Shown: piece after piece, positions 33,688 through 43,665 of the stretch
Numbering within the stretch: the stretch's first letter is position 1
Layout: each line of letters starts with the position of its first letter
Assembly: GCF_026626705.1 (NCBI RefSeq)
Contig: NZ_JAPNKC010000001.1
Span: 9,628,001-9,692,000 of the forward strand
Origin: Pyxidicoccus sp. MSG2
Lineage (GTDB): Bacteria > Myxococcota > Myxococcia > Myxococcales > Myxococcaceae
Direction of reading: 5' to 3'
DNA: 64,000 nt
The notes under the pieces: model-generated
Databases searched by the model: none
Told to the model about the DNA's origin: nothing
The model's input: the letters and a program-made list of their open reading frames with translations, nothing else
Made by a program: the position numbers and the translations under genes

Positions 33688-34421
33688 AGCCGGGGCTGAA
33701 GCACTTCTTCGACAGCATGGGCGCGTACTTCGCCCGCCCCGGCGCGCAGTCGCTGGACGCGCTGTACGCGGAGCACCCCGGCTGGGACGCGCCGCGCGGC
33801 CGTGTCTCCGTCTATGGCGACTTCGTGCGCGGGCACGTGCGCGGCGTGCTGGACAAGGTCTTCCCGCTGGTGCGCAAGGCGGTGGAGGCCGAGCCCTGGG
33901 ACGCCCTGGTGGAGGCCTACACGCTGACGCGGCCGGCGCGGCACCACGAATTGAACCACCTGGCCGAGGGCTTCCCGGCCTTCGTCGCGGACGCGGCGGC
34001 GCCGCGGGGGCTCGCGGCCTTCGTGCCGGCGCTGGCCCGCTTCGAGTGGACGGACTTCGCGGTGTTCGCCTCCGAGGCCCCGCCGGAGCGGGTGGAGCGA
34101 CTGACGGCCAACCCCACGCTCGCGGTGCTGGAGCACCCCTACCGGCTCTGCGCGTACGTGCGCGCGCAGGGGACGCTGCCGGAGCCGGAGGCGGGGGAGG
34201 AACTGGCCCTGCTGTGGCGTCACCCGGAGCACCTGGTGACGTACTACGTGGAGGCCACGCCGCCCGCGCTGCTGGTGCTGAAGATGGCGGTGGAGGGACT
34301 GGCCGTCGCCGACGTGGCCGCGGCCACCGGCATGCCCGAGGCGGAGCTGCGGGGCGCGGTGGAGCGCTTCTCCCGCGACGGCCTGGTGCTGGCTCCGGCT
34401 CCGGGTGGCTCCAGGGACTGA
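33684..34421 (+). CDS. DUF2063 protein, HvfC/BufC-like peptide-recognition partner
   Basis: A 245-residue protein with the DUF2063 N-terminal region (SVYGDFVRGHVRGVLDKVFPLVRKAV) and a C-terminal part about 150-245 that includes a winged-helix-like segment (GLAVADVAAATGMPEAELRGAVERFSRDGLVL). In MNIO systems the DUF2063 protein binds the oxidase and the leader of the precursor peptide. The start ATG overlaps the MNIO stop (ATGA at 33684-33687), so the two are translationally coupled. No DoxX gene follows; the next gene is convergent, nine bases away. Confidence 0.88.
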   Translation: MKPGLKHFFDSMGAYFARPGAQSLDALYAEHPGWDAPRGRVSVYGDFVRGHVRGVLDKVFPLVRKAVEAEPWDALVEAYTLTRPARHHELNHLAEGFPAFVADAAAPRGLAAFVPALARFEWTDFAVFASEAPPERVERLTANPTLAVLEHPYRLCAYVRAQGTLPEPEAGEELALLWRHPEHLVTYYVEATPPALLVLKMAVEGLAVADVAAATGMPEAELRGAVERFSRDGLVLAPAPGGSRD

Positions 34422-34430
34422 AGTCCCCGC

Positions 34431-37217
34431 CTACTGTGCCGAGTACCGCGCCACACCCTTCGGGGTGGCGATGTAGCGGACACCCTCCGGCGTCGCGAGC
34501 AGTGCGCGCACGTCCGAGTCGGGCAGCCCCTCGTTGGTGCCGAACGGGGTGACGATGTCGGCGGCCACGTCGTAGCGCACCAGCCCGTCCCTCGTGCCGG
34601 CCCACAGCACGTCGCGCGTGCCGGCCTCCGTGGTCCGCCGCTCGAAGTGGAGCGCCGTCACCCGCTCGTCCGACAACTCCCACGGCGCGGCGCGCAGCGC
34701 GGGGCCAGGGCTGCCCAGCGCGCTGAAGCCCCTGCGCGTCCCCACGAAGACCTGCCCCTCCGGGCCCACCGCCACGGACAGCACGTCCAGGTCAGGCACC
34801 TCGGGCGGCACGTGGAACGCCACCGAGACGTCGGCGAGCGCCGGCTCGAAGTCGTTCCCCGCGGTCAGGGTCAGCTCGGCCAGGCCGGCGGATGTCGCGG
34901 CCCAGGCCTTCACTCGCGTGGATGTGGACCGGGGTGAGAAGACCACCTGCCGCACCACGCGCCCCTCCAGCAGTCGCTGGCCGACGATGGTGCCGGCGCG
35001 CCCACCCGCGGAGGGGTTGCTCGCGCGGGTGAGGATGAGCCCCCGGCCCGTGCCCAGCAGCAGCAGGTCCGGAGCCTCCCTCACGGCCATCGCCGTCACG
35101 CGGTCTTCCGTGGCGCCCAGCGGCCCGCCCGTGAAGCGCGTGCACGTATTCTCCACGCACCGGTGCACGCCGCCACCGTCCGTGCCCACGAAGAGCACCT
35201 CGCCGGTGGAGGTGCGCAGGGTGGACAGCGCCAGGGCCGGCGCGCTCACGGCCAGCGTCCCCACGGAAGGCTCCGTGCTGAACACCGAGGCCGCGGCGCC
35301 GTCCACGAAGCGCAGCCCGCCGCCGAAATACGCCAGCGCCATGGCGGACTCATTCGCGCCCGTCACGACGTCCATCAACCGAGGCCGCCCGGTGGGAAGC
35401 ACCGTGAAGGAGGCCGCGGCCCGGCCCACCGCGCCGTCGCGGACCTCGGCGAGCAGCATCACCGTGTGCCGGCCCACGCCGGGCGCGGTGAGGGTGACGA
35501 CGGGGCTGTTGCCCGCGCCCACCTCCACCTGGCCGCCCAGGCTGTCCAGCCACGCCAGCCTCGAGAGGGCAGTCGGAACTTTCAGGTCGTTCACGGAGCC
35601 GGTGGCGATGATGGGCTGCCCCTCGCGGCACGGCTCCTCGAGGCAGTCGGTGTCGCCCTGGCGCAGGGCCTCCACGCGGACCTCGGGCGCCCCGTTCACC
35701 GTCACGGAGACGGTGGCGGCGCAGGCCAGGCCCCAGGGGTCCGTCACGGTGAGCGTCAGCACGTGCGTGCCCGGGGTGGTCAGCCGGTTGGTGGTGGTGC
35801 CCGCACCTCTCGCCAGCGCCCCGTCACGCGAGGACGTCCAGACGAAGCGCAAATCTCCCTGCGGGTCCTCCGCGTCCGTGGCCGAGCCCGCCAGCGTCAG
35901 CGTCCGCCCGGCATTCCCCACCGCGCCTGGACGGGGCGCCTGGATGGCGCAGCCCGAAGGGGCCGAGTTGACGATGACGCGCACCTGTTGCCGCGCGCAG
36001 CCGCGCAGCGTCGCGTCCTCCGGGTCCACCGCGCAGGCGGTGAGCGTCTGCGCGCCGGCCACGGTGAAGACGGTGTCCAGGACCTCGCCCGTGCCCAGCG
36101 GCGTGGAGGACACGCTGGTGGCCCAGGTGGGTGCCACCGTCGCGCCCGTCTCCGGGTCCACGCACCGGCCGCGCAGCGTACTGGACGCGCCCCGAAGCAG
36201 CCGCGCACTGGCGAGCGGCGCGTCGATTTCGCACCACGGGGGCAGGTTGGTGACGAGCCGGATGCGGACGCTGTCGGTGGCCGCGTTGCCCTGGCCGTCC
36301 ACCGCGCGCGCCGTCACCGTGTACTCACCGGGCTCGGTGAAGGTGTGCTCCAGGGAGGGCCCTTCGCCGAGCTCGATGCTCCCCGGCTCCAGCACCCACC
36401 GGATGACGCCGTCCAGGTTGCCCGCGCCGCTGTCGGCGTTGAAGTCCTGCGCCGTGGCGCGGAAGAGGAGGGTGGACGCGAAGGGCACCGGCTCGCCCGT
36501 CTTCACGTACACCTCCGCCTGCTCGGGGCGGGTGATGAGCACCGACGGCGCCCGGGTGGCGCGCACGGTGACGCGCACGGTGGCGGTGGTGCTGACGCCC
36601 GTGTCCGGGTCCGTCGCGGTGCAGGTGAGGGTGTCCTCGCCCGCCACCCGCAGCGTGGTCCGCGCCGTCTCGCCCGGGGGCAGCGGCCCCGTCAGGGCGG
36701 ACGTCCAGTGCACCGCGCCGCCCGTCAGCCGCAAGCCGCCGACGGTGCGGGCCTCGCACTCCAGATCCAGCGGCTCACCCAGGTTGAAGGCGCTGCCGGC
36801 CGCGGGGCGGAGCACGCTCGCGGCGGGCGCGCCCGTGCCCAGGACATTCAGCCTCAGCGACGCGCTGGAGACCTGGCCACCCGAGTCCACCACCGTGGCC
36901 GTCAGCGTCACGTCGCCCTCCTCGCGGAAGGTGGCGGTGGCGCGCACGCCTCGGGTGAGCTGCCCTTCCCGCGAGGACACCCAGAGCACGCTGTCGCCCA
37001 GCGCGTCGCCGTCCTCCGCGTCCTCGACGTGCGCCTCGAACTCCACGGGCTGGCCCACGCGCAGCCCCGTCGCGGCTTCCGGACGGAGGATGCGCAGCAC
37101 GGGCGCGGCGTTGGGGGCGGGCTGCGACGGGCCCGGGGGCGTGTCACAGGCCCAGAGGCTGGCGGAGACGAGGGCTACCAGGGCCAGCCGGGCACGAAGG
37201 TGGGGCCGGGGATTCAC
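34431..37217 (-). CDS. Large lipoprotein with Ig/PKD-like repeats and a propeller-like C-terminus
   Basis: A 928-residue lipoprotein (SASLWAC lipobox). About residues 35-600 hold six or so immunoglobulin/PKD-like repeats of about 95 residues, each with a F/V-x-W-x-S core such as DALGDSVLWVSSREGQLTRG and a closing SVTVN-type strand. From about 610 to the end, motifs such as VLFVGTDGGGVHRC, LLLGTGRGLILTR, VFVGTRRGFSALG, VLWAGTRDGLVRYD and RYIATPKGVARY form blades of a two-component-regulator-type beta-propeller. It is probably an outer-membrane sensor or adhesion scaffold. It is the last gene of the five-gene sigma-factor operon, three bases after the previous stop. Confidence 0.85.
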   Translation of the reverse strand: MNPRPHLRARLALVALVSASLWACDTPPGPSQPAPNAAPVLRILRPEAATGLRVGQPVEFEAHVEDAEDGDALGDSVLWVSSREGQLTRGVRATATFREEGDVTLTATVVDSGGQVSSASLRLNVLGTGAPAASVLRPAAGSAFNLGEPLDLECEARTVGGLRLTGGAVHWTSALTGPLPPGETARTTLRVAGEDTLTCTATDPDTGVSTTATVRVTVRATRAPSVLITRPEQAEVYVKTGEPVPFASTLLFRATAQDFNADSGAGNLDGVIRWVLEPGSIELGEGPSLEHTFTEPGEYTVTARAVDGQGNAATDSVRIRLVTNLPPWCEIDAPLASARLLRGASSTLRGRCVDPETGATVAPTWATSVSSTPLGTGEVLDTVFTVAGAQTLTACAVDPEDATLRGCARQQVRVIVNSAPSGCAIQAPRPGAVGNAGRTLTLAGSATDAEDPQGDLRFVWTSSRDGALARGAGTTTNRLTTPGTHVLTLTVTDPWGLACAATVSVTVNGAPEVRVEALRQGDTDCLEEPCREGQPIIATGSVNDLKVPTALSRLAWLDSLGGQVEVGAGNSPVVTLTAPGVGRHTVMLLAEVRDGAVGRAAASFTVLPTGRPRLMDVVTGANESAMALAYFGGGLRFVDGAAASVFSTEPSVGTLAVSAPALALSTLRTSTGEVLFVGTDGGGVHRCVENTCTRFTGGPLGATEDRVTAMAVREAPDLLLLGTGRGLILTRASNPSAGGRAGTIVGQRLLEGRVVRQVVFSPRSTSTRVKAWAATSAGLAELTLTAGNDFEPALADVSVAFHVPPEVPDLDVLSVAVGPEGQVFVGTRRGFSALGSPGPALRAAPWELSDERVTALHFERRTTEAGTRDVLWAGTRDGLVRYDVAADIVTPFGTNEGLPDSDVRALLATPEGVRYIATPKGVARYSAQ

Positions 37218-37220
37218 GGG

Positions 37221-38312
37221 TCAGCGCTTCGCCCGGCAGACGCGGCCGACGGCGGAGTCCAGACAGCGCAGTGAGCCCGGGCACTCACGGTCCGAGCTGC
37301 ACGCGACGGTGCACGCACCCTCCACGCAGAGCCCGTCGGACAGCCCCTGGTCCCTGCATCGGGCATCGCCGTCGCAGGGCATGTCGAGCCCCAGCAGGGC
37401 GTGGCACCCCGCGAAGCGCGCCGCGTCCGGCAGGCACCGGCCGGACTGACAGGTGAAGCCCGGCTCACAACCCTTCTCCGGGGCTACCTCATCGCCGCAC
37501 TCCGCCACGCACGCCGCGCCGCCCTCGGGCAGGTCCTGGCAGCTCGTGCCCTCCTTGCACTTCCAGTCCCCGTCGCACGGGGAGCACTGGGGACCGGCGC
37601 CCTCGCAGCGGAAGCCCTTGCAGGACAGGCCCCCGGCGCACTGCGCGTCCTCGTAGCACTCCACGCACTTGTTGTTGGTGGGCGCACACGTCAGGCCGTC
37701 CGCGCAGCCCGTCACCGCGCAGCCGCGGTTGACGTACTCCGGGTCGGCCTCCAGGGTGACCTTGAGCTCCTTCTTCTCCCCGGCGCCCACGCACGCCTCG
37801 GCCTGCGTCAGAGGGAAGCCGGTGGCGGACACCGTCACGCCGTAGCACCCGTCCGGCAGCGGCCCCACGCGCAGGCGCCCCGAGTCGTCCAGCAGCAGCC
37901 GCTGGAAGGGCGTGCCCACGACGGACACCTGCGCGCCCGTCAAGCGCTCGCCCTGCGAGGCCTTCACCCGCATGTCGAAGAAGCCCGCGGCGTTGGGCGC
38001 AACACCCTTCACTTCAATGGACTGGCCGCCCTGCACCGTGATGCCGACGCGCAGCGCCTTCTCCGCGGTGGCCACGATGAACAGCTCCGCGGGGCCCGCG
38101 GGCACACCCTCGAGCACGAAGCGCCCTTCGGCGTCCACGTTGCTGCGCACGCCGGGCTGGCCCACCAGCGACACCAGCGCCACGGCGGCGTCGAACTCGG
38201 TGAGCTGCCCGCGCACGGTGCCCACACGGAACGGGTCGTTCTGGATGTTGCCGCACGCGCCCGTCATCAGGGCGAGCAGCGCGGCCATCGCGATGTGGAA
38301 AGTCGTGCGCAT
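37221..38312 (-). CDS. Cys-rich lipoprotein with carboxypeptidase-regulatory-like domains
   Basis: A 363-residue lipoprotein (LLALMTGAC lipobox). Residues about 25-190 form two small beta-sandwich modules of the carboxypeptidase-regulatory type ([39 protein letters not shown]). The C-terminal half is a run of EGF-like or disulfide-knotted units with many cysteines, for example [21 protein letters not shown] and [16 protein letters not shown], a pattern typical of myxobacterial surface proteins. The start ATG overlaps the caspase gene stop by one base (TGATG), so translation is coupled. Confidence 0.85.
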   Translation of the reverse strand: MRTTFHIAMAALLALMTGACGNIQNDPFRVGTVRGQLTEFDAAVALVSLVGQPGVRSNVDAEGRFVLEGVPAGPAELFIVATAEKALRVGITVQGGQSIEVKGVAPNAAGFFDMRVKASQGERLTGAQVSVVGTPFQRLLLDDSGRLRVGPLPDGCYGVTVSATGFPLTQAEACVGAGEKKELKVTLEADPEYVNRGCAVTGCADGLTCAPTNNKCVECYEDAQCAGGLSCKGFRCEGAGPQCSPCDGDWKCKEGTSCQDLPEGGAACVAECGDEVAPEKGCEPGFTCQSGRCLPDAARFAGCHALLGLDMPCDGDARCRDQGLSDGLCVEGACTVACSSDRECPGSLRCLDSAVGRVCRAKR

Positions 38313-39958
38313 CAGAACCGATACCCCGCGCCGGCCCATCCGCCGGTGAAGCCCACGGCCTGTCCCCGCCCGTCCACCACCACGTACGTCAGCATGAGCT
38401 GGGCCTGCGACATCAGCTCCAGCCGCTCACCGACACGCCACACCACGCCACCCACCACGCCGGGGCTCACCGTGAAGAAACTCTGGCTTCCCGCGAAGGC
38501 CTCCACGTCGAAAGACCGCCCCAGGTACAGAGCGGCCACACGCGGGCCGGCGAACAGCGTCACCCGCTCCCAGCGCCAGAGGTAGGGCAGGGCGGCGCCG
38601 GTGGTCAGTGTCGTGTAGCCAAAAGGCACCTCGCTGCCCGGCGCCACCCGCAGCTTCTGCTTCCCGGTGCTGAAGGCCACGTCGAAGAGCAGCGCCCAGT
38701 CCTGGAGCGGCTGGTCCTCCAGCCGCAGCGACAGCGCCACCTCCGGCGCCCGCGGCAGCAGCTCCCTGCGGCTGTTCGCATCCGCGAAGGTGAACATGCC
38801 GCCCAACAGCGACAGCGAGCGGCGGGGGAAGGCCTCCGACAGCAGACGCTCCAGCGGGAGGCGCTCGCCGGCGGTGATTTCCACCTCGCGCCGCACCAGC
38901 ACCGAGTCGCCCTTGGTCAGCTCCACCGTCCGCTTGCCCGGCACCACCGCCGCGCCGCCCGGCAGGTCCGTGCGGGGCTCTCCGTCCACCTTGAGGGTGA
39001 AGCCGTCCAGCCGGGGGTTGTAGGAGAACAGCTCCGGCCGTCCCATGCGGGAGATGCTGCCCGACAGCACCACGGGGTCCGCGCCCACCTCCAGGATTTC
39101 CGCCGAGGGCCGCTGGCGTCCCTCCGTGAAGGCGAAGGTGCGGCGGCGCGCGTAGTCATGCGCCTCCGTGGCGGTGACGGCCCCGTCCACGTTGCGGTCC
39201 GCGGAGCCGCCCAGGCCGTCGATGAGGAAGTGGGTGTAGATGTCGTTGCGCAGGCCCTCGTCCTCGCGCGCCGTCTCGCCCCAGTCGCAGGCGGCGAACA
39301 CCAGCGACGCGCGCGACGACTCCTCCAGCGGCCGCGCGTAGAAGCCGGACTTGATGCCGGCCAGCTCCGCCTCCAGCTCCTTGGGCAAGAGCGACTTGCC
39401 GCTGCCGCTGTGACAGGTGGCCAGCACCAGCAGCCGCCGCCGGCTGGTCAGCCCGTCGAACTCCGCCTTCAGCGCGTCCATGGACAGCGCCGTCTGGGGG
39501 ATGGCGCGGTAGGACGCGTCGCGCGTCACCAGGTAGCGCCGCAGCTCGCCCTGGTTGTCGCGCGCCAGCGTGCCGTGCGCGGAGAAGTAGACCACCACCA
39601 CGTCGTCGGGCCGGTGCGCCTCCTTCCGCAGCTGCCGCAGCGCCGCGAGGATGGAGGCGCGCGTCGTCTCCTCCGGGCGCGAGAGCACGCGCACCTGGTC
39701 GAACCGGCCCCGCGCGGGGTCTCTCAGCGCGTCCGCCAGGTCCGAGGCGTCCTTCGTCGTGTAGCGCAGGCCCCGCCAGTGCGGGTCGTCGACCTCGGAG
39801 ATGCCCACCAGCAGCGCCATGCGCCGCGGGGTGTAGGCACTGGACAGCGCCTCCTCATCGAGCCGCAGCGGCACGACGCCGCCCTTCTCCACGGACGTGG
39901 AGCTCGCGCACGCGACGAGGCCCGCCAGCAGAATGGGGAGGAGGTGCTTCACGGTCAT
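38312..39958 (-). CDS. Caspase-family (C14) lipoprotein protease
   Basis: A 548-residue lipoprotein (LLAGLVAC, lipid on C17). Residues about 45-285 are a caspase/metacaspase-like domain with the dyad H128 ([10 protein letters not shown]) and C182 ([14 protein letters not shown]) and the core [20 protein letters not shown]. After a PEGA-like beta module (about 305-365), the last 170 residues alternate short strands and end in GAGYRF, a C-terminal Phe, which suggests an outer-membrane barrel or periplasmic beta-domain. As a lipoprotein its protease faces the periplasm or cell surface. The ECF sigma and anti-sigma-like genes lie directly upstream, and both gaps are one to three bases or overlaps. 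Confidence 0.9.
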   Translation of the reverse strand: MTVKHLLPILLAGLVACASSTSVEKGGVVPLRLDEEALSSAYTPRRMALLVGISEVDDPHWRGLRYTTKDASDLADALRDPARGRFDQVRVLSRPEETTRASILAALRQLRKEAHRPDDVVVVYFSAHGTLARDNQGELRRYLVTRDASYRAIPQTALSMDALKAEFDGLTSRRRLLVLATCHSGSGKSLLPKELEAELAGIKSGFYARPLEESSRASLVFAACDWGETAREDEGLRNDIYTHFLIDGLGGSADRNVDGAVTATEAHDYARRRTFAFTEGRQRPSAEILEVGADPVVLSGSISRMGRPELFSYNPRLDGFTLKVDGEPRTDLPGGAAVVPGKRTVELTKGDSVLVRREVEITAGERLPLERLLSEAFPRRSLSLLGGMFTFADANSRRELLPRAPEVALSLRLEDQPLQDWALLFDVAFSTGKQKLRVAPGSEVPFGYTTLTTGAALPYLWRWERVTLFAGPRVAALYLGRSFDVEAFAGSQSFFTVSPGVVGGVVWRVGERLELMSQAQLMLTYVVVDGRGQAVGFTGGWAGAGYRF

Positions 39959-39961
39959 GGG

Positions 39962-40777
39962 TCAGCGGGGATTCTGACCGCTTCCCACACTGACGTCGAA
40001 CCGGGTGACGGCCAGTCGGTTCTGTTCCCAGGCCGTACTTCCGCCCACCAACACTTCCCGTACCGCCTCCGGCGTCGGCTCCTGCCCGCCGGCCGCGCCC
40101 ACCAGCCAGAGCGTCACCGGACCGGACTCGCCCTCCAGGCTCACTCCGGCCAGGCCCTGCGGACCCTCCAGGTCATGTGTCCCCGCCTCGAGCGGGAAGC
40201 GGCCGAGCAGCTCCGGCCCCTGTCCGGCCCGCTGCTGGAAGAGCAGGGCGGTGCCGGCCTCGGTGGCGTGGTAGCGCAGGAGCAGCACGTCCGCGTCCTC
40301 GACGGGCGACTCCGAGTCCAGCCGTCGCAGGCCGCCGTCCGCGGCCCGCGCCACCACCGCCAGCTCCAGGGCGATGTTGCCGCTCGGGCCCTTCACGCCG
40401 TTCCAGTCCGTGTCCGCGCCGGTGTCCGTGGCGGGGGTGGGGGCGCGCAGGCGGGGCACCAGCACCACCGCCAGGAGGCTGGCGGCGATGGCTCCCGCGA
40501 CGAGTCCCCAGCGGCGCGCGTCCGGTCGGCCCTGGCGCAGGCCGCGCCGCACGCGCGCCAGGCCCACCTCGTCCAGTGGGGCGTCCTGCTTCGCGACCGG
40601 GCCCAGGCCCAGCAGCAGTGCGTCCACCTGCCCGTCGAGCACGTCGGGTCCGGAGTTCGTGGCGAGGAACTGCTCACAGGTTTCGCAGGAGGTGCCCAGG
40701 TGCTCGCGGAAGTACGCGACGGCCTCCGGCTCCCGGCGGGCCAGGGCGCTCAGCGCGTCGGCATTCAGGTGTCTCAT
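39962..40777 (-). CDS. Zinc-finger anti-sigma-like membrane protein
   Basis: The 271-residue protein begins with an anti-sigma type zinc motif H26-x4-C31-x2-C34 ([17 protein letters not shown]; the classic spacing is x3), followed by a cytoplasmic linker and one membrane helix at about 90-108 ([18 protein letters not shown]). The C-terminal 160 residues are periplasmic and of unknown fold. It probably holds the ECF sigma factor inactive until an envelope signal arrives. ATG 40777 is preceded in frame by GTG; it begins six bases after the sigma stop. Confidence 0.85.
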   Translation of the reverse strand: MRHLNADALSALARREPEAVAYFREHLGTSCETCEQFLATNSGPDVLDGQVDALLLGLGPVAKQDAPLDEVGLARVRRGLRQGRPDARRWGLVAGAIAASLLAVVLVPRLRAPTPATDTGADTDWNGVKGPSGNIALELAVVARAADGGLRRLDSESPVEDADVLLLRYHATEAGTALLFQQRAGQGPELLGRFPLEAGTHDLEGPQGLAGVSLEGESGPVTLWLVGAAGGQEPTPEAVREVLVGGSTAWEQNRLAVTRFDVSVGSGQNPR

Positions 40778-40783
40778 CACGTC

Positions 40784-41359
40784 TCACTCCCACCGACCGG
40801 CGAGCACCCGCCGGAGCAACTCGCGCTTGATGCGGGAGCGGAACCGCTCCAGCCGCATCGTCACCGCGCTCTTTCCCACGCCGAGCTTCTCGGCAATCTC
40901 TCGCGCGGACAGCTCGCCCTCAATGTAGAAGAGCTGCACCGTCCGCTTCTCCTCGCCCTCCGGCAGCTCCGCGATGAGCCGCCGCACCACCTCGATGTCG
41001 CGCTCCAGTTGGAGCGCCTCCGGAATGTGCGGAACCGAGTCCGGCTCCGGGTCCGCGACATCGTCCTCCAGCCGTCGCGTGCTCGACTTGCGCTCCAGCC
41101 GCGTCCGCGCGCGGTTGCGGGCGATGGAGAGGAGCCAGGCCTCGAAGGCCCCCACCTCCTTCAGCCTCGGGAGCGCCCGGAAGGCCCGGACGAAGGTCTC
41201 CTGGATGACGTCCTCCACCTCGTCGGGGTCCAGGGGGGCGAACCCCGCCACCAGCCTGGCCACCATGGGCCGGGAGCGTCGATACAGCTCACTGTAGGCG
41301 GACGCCTCCCCTCGGGACGCCCGCAGTACCCATTCCGTCAACCCCTCCGAGGAACCCAC
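40784..41359 (-). CDS. ECF-type RNA polymerase sigma factor
   Basis: A 191-residue sigma-70 family member with region 2 ([34 protein letters not shown]) and region 4 ([49 protein letters not shown], helix-turn-helix). There is no region 1.1 or 3, as expected for ECF factors. The start is taken as GTG 41359, with GGAGG four bases upstream; the frame is open further upstream over the opposite serC gene but without a start signal. It should direct transcription of envelope genes, possibly its own operon. Confidence 0.85.
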   Translation of the reverse strand: MGSSEGLTEWVLRASRGEASAYSELYRRSRPMVARLVAGFAPLDPDEVEDVIQETFVRAFRALPRLKEVGAFEAWLLSIARNRARTRLERKSSTRRLEDDVADPEPDSVPHIPEALQLERDIEVVRRLIAELPEGEEKRTVQLFYIEGELSAREIAEKLGVGKSAVTMRLERFRSRIKRELLRRVLAGRWE

Positions 41360-41524
41360 CTGACCTCCAGACCCGCCGAATCCCCCGGCGGCCACACACG
41401 TTTCCTGGAAAAAACCGTCCCCCCGCACCACGAGCGGGCAGCCAACCACCTTCGCGCTGGCCCCCGGGGGGCCTCCAGGGGGAAGAATGCCGCCACGGCC
41501 GTTCATTTTCCAAAGGACAAAGCC

Positions 41525-42616
41525 ATGCGCGTCATCAACTTCAACCCCGGACCCGCTGGACTGCCCCTCCCCGCGCTGGAGCGCGCCCGGGACGAGCTGC
41601 TCGAGTTCCAGGGCTCCGGCATGTCCATCATGGAGCACAGCCACCGGGGCAAGGAGTACGAGGCCGTCCACGACGAGGCCATCTCCCTCCTGACGGGGTT
41701 GCTCGGCATTCCCGCCACCCACCAGGTCCTCTTCCTCACCGGTGGCGCATCGCAGCAGTTCGCCCAGGTGCCGATGAACTTCCTCACCCCGGAAGCCGCC
41801 AGCGCGGACTACCTCATGACGGGGGTGTGGAGCGAGAAGGCCTTCGACGAGGCGAAGTACTACGGCAAGCCCCGCGTCGCGGCGACCACCGTCCAGCCCG
41901 ACAAGCACTACACGCGCGTGCCCCGTCAGGACGAGCTGAACCTGGACCCGAAGGCCGCCTACGTCCACATCACCAGCAACAACACCATCTACGGCACCCA
42001 GTGGCACACCTTCCCGGACGTGGGGAGCGTGCCGCTCGTGGCGGACATGAGCTCGGACTTCCTGTGGAAGGCCATGGACGTGAGCCGCTTCGGGCTCATC
42101 TACGCCGGCGCGCAGAAGAACCTGGGCCCGTCGGGGGTGACGCTGGTGGTGGCCGACAAGGGCTTCATCGCCCGGGGCCGCAAGGACATCCCCAAGGTCT
42201 TCCGCTACAGCACCCACGCGGAGAACAACTCGCTCTACAACACGCCCCCCACCCTCGCCATCTACCTGGTGCGCAACGTGCTGGCGTGGGTGAAGGACGT
42301 GGGCGGCCTGGCGCAGCTGGAGAAGTGGAACCGCGAGAAGGCGGCGCTGCTCTACGGCGCCATCGACCGCAACGCGGGCTTCTACCGTGGGCCCGTGGAG
42401 CGCGAGTCCCGTTCAGTGATGAACGTTGTCTTCCACCTGCCCACCGAGGAGCTGAACACCACCTTCGTCGCCGAGGCGAAGAAGGCGGGCATGGTGGGAC
42501 TGAAGGGACACCGCACCGCGGGCGGCATCCGCGTTTCCACGTACAACGCCGTCACGGTGGAGAATGTGCGTACGCTGGCCACCTTCATGGATCACTTCGT
42601 GAAGATGCGCGGCTAG
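41525..42616 (+). CDS. serC: Phosphoserine aminotransferase
   Basis: A 363-residue PLP enzyme that turns 3-phosphohydroxypyruvate and glutamate into phosphoserine in the serine pathway, with a second role in pyridoxal phosphate synthesis. Signature elements are [28 protein letters not shown], the PLP lysine block [10 protein letters not shown], and MRG at the very end. ATG 41525. It stands alone on the plus strand, divergent from the sigma-factor gene with a 165-base gap. Confidence 0.95.
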   Translation: MRVINFNPGPAGLPLPALERARDELLEFQGSGMSIMEHSHRGKEYEAVHDEAISLLTGLLGIPATHQVLFLTGGASQQFAQVPMNFLTPEAASADYLMTGVWSEKAFDEAKYYGKPRVAATTVQPDKHYTRVPRQDELNLDPKAAYVHITSNNTIYGTQWHTFPDVGSVPLVADMSSDFLWKAMDVSRFGLIYAGAQKNLGPSGVTLVVADKGFIARGRKDIPKVFRYSTHAENNSLYNTPPTLAIYLVRNVLAWVKDVGGLAQLEKWNREKAALLYGAIDRNAGFYRGPVERESRSVMNVVFHLPTEELNTTFVAEAKKAGMVGLKGHRTAGGIRVSTYNAVTVENVRTLATFMDHFVKMRG

Positions 42617-42664
42617 GCTGCGTCCAACCCGCACGGATTTGATTTCCCACTTGGAGGTCGTCAC

Positions 42665-43231
42665 ATGAAAGCCACGCTGTCCGCCGTTGCGCTGACCCTG
42701 ATGCTCGCCGCTCCCGCGTTCGCCAAGGAGGTTGAGGTTGCCGGGGTGAAGTACCCGGAAACGGCCACGGTGGAGGGCAAGGAGCTGAAGCTCAACGGGG
42801 TGGGCCTGCGCACCAAGGTCGTCTTCAAGGTCTACACCGCGGGGTTGTACGTGGAGAACCCGTCGTCGGACGGGGCGCAGATCATCAGCTCGGATCAGAT
42901 CAAGCGCGTGCGCATGTACATGCTGCGGGATTTGGAGAAGAAGACCATCGCCGACGCCATGTCCGACGGCTTCAAGAAGAACGCCGGCACGAAGATGGCG
43001 GAGCTCCAGCCCAAGCTGGACACCTTCACCTCGGCCCTCACCGACGCGAAGAAGGGTGACGAAATCATCCTCACCTACGTCCCCGGCCAGGGCACCCGGG
43101 TACAGAGCGCCAAGGGCGGCCAGCAGATCACCGTCGAGGGCAAGGACTTCGCGGACGCGCTCTTCTCCGTCTTCGTGGGGAAGAACCCCGTGGACGGTGG
43201 CCTCAAGGACGGGATGCTCGGCAAGGACTGA
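42665..43231 (+). CDS. Periplasmic chalcone-isomerase-like protein
   Basis: A 188-residue protein with a signal peptide (LMLAAPAFAKEV) and a chalcone-isomerase-like domain: VEGKELKLNGVGLRTKVVFKVYTAGLYVENPS and DEIILTYVPGQGTRV. Bacterial members rarely have the plant catalytic residues and probably bind fatty acids or other hydrophobic ligands. ATG 42665 follows TTGGAGGTCGTC. It is 48 bases after serC and may be read through from it. Confidence 0.85.
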   Translation: MKATLSAVALTLMLAAPAFAKEVEVAGVKYPETATVEGKELKLNGVGLRTKVVFKVYTAGLYVENPSSDGAQIISSDQIKRVRMYMLRDLEKKTIADAMSDGFKKNAGTKMAELQPKLDTFTSALTDAKKGDEIILTYVPGQGTRVQSAKGGQQITVEGKDFADALFSVFVGKNPVDGGLKDGMLGKD

Positions 43232-43404
43232 GCGGGCTGACGCTTCGTGGCCCTGGCGCCCCGTGTCTCCCATGAGAGGCACGGGGCGTCGCCGTTCAGG
43301 GCCCGTGGAGATGCAATTCCCGGACGTTTCGTGCGTAGGGAGGGGCGTGTCCGGCTGCACGGCGGTGCCAGGTCTGATAGCAACCGGTGGGCAAGGAGGA
43401 CGTC

Positions 43405-43653
43405 ATGGGAATCTGCGCGTGGCTGGCGTTGGGCGGAATCGCGGGCTGGCTGGCCAGCATCATCAAGGGCACCAACGCCCGGATGGGGATGTTCGCGAAC
43501 ATCGCCACCGGAATCGTGGGCTCGATGATTGGCGGCTGGCTGTTCAGCCTGATTGGCGGCAGGGGTGTGACGGGCTTCAACCTCTACTCGCTGGCGGTGG
43601 CCACGGTGGGGGCCGTCATCCTCATCACCATCGTCCAGGCCATCCGAAAATAG
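43405..43653 (+). CDS. GlsB/YeaQ/YmgE (transglycosylase-associated) family membrane protein
   Basis: An 82-residue membrane protein of three helices with the family glycine pattern GGIAGWLASIIKG, GIVGSMIGGWLFSLIG and AVGAVILI-type last helix. Despite the name, members have no known catalytic role and are usually induced by stress. ATG 43405 has AAGGAGGA five to seven bases upstream. It ends 12 bases before the convergent radical SAM gene. Confidence 0.88.
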   Translation: MGICAWLALGGIAGWLASIIKGTNARMGMFANIATGIVGSMIGGWLFSLIGGRGVTGFNLYSLAVATVGAVILITIVQAIRK

Positions 43654-43665
43654 GGCCCGAGCGCC

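Noticed and set aside
34594-37449. A 951-codon open frame on the plus strand
   Set aside because: It is opposite the Ig-repeat lipoprotein gene, has a Ser/Arg/Pro-rich composition with no domain, and results from high GC content at third positions.
39158-41524. Long plus-strand frame running into serC from upstream
   Set aside because: It is antisense to the caspase, anti-sigma and sigma genes; the true serC start is ATG 41525, fixed by the family N-terminus.
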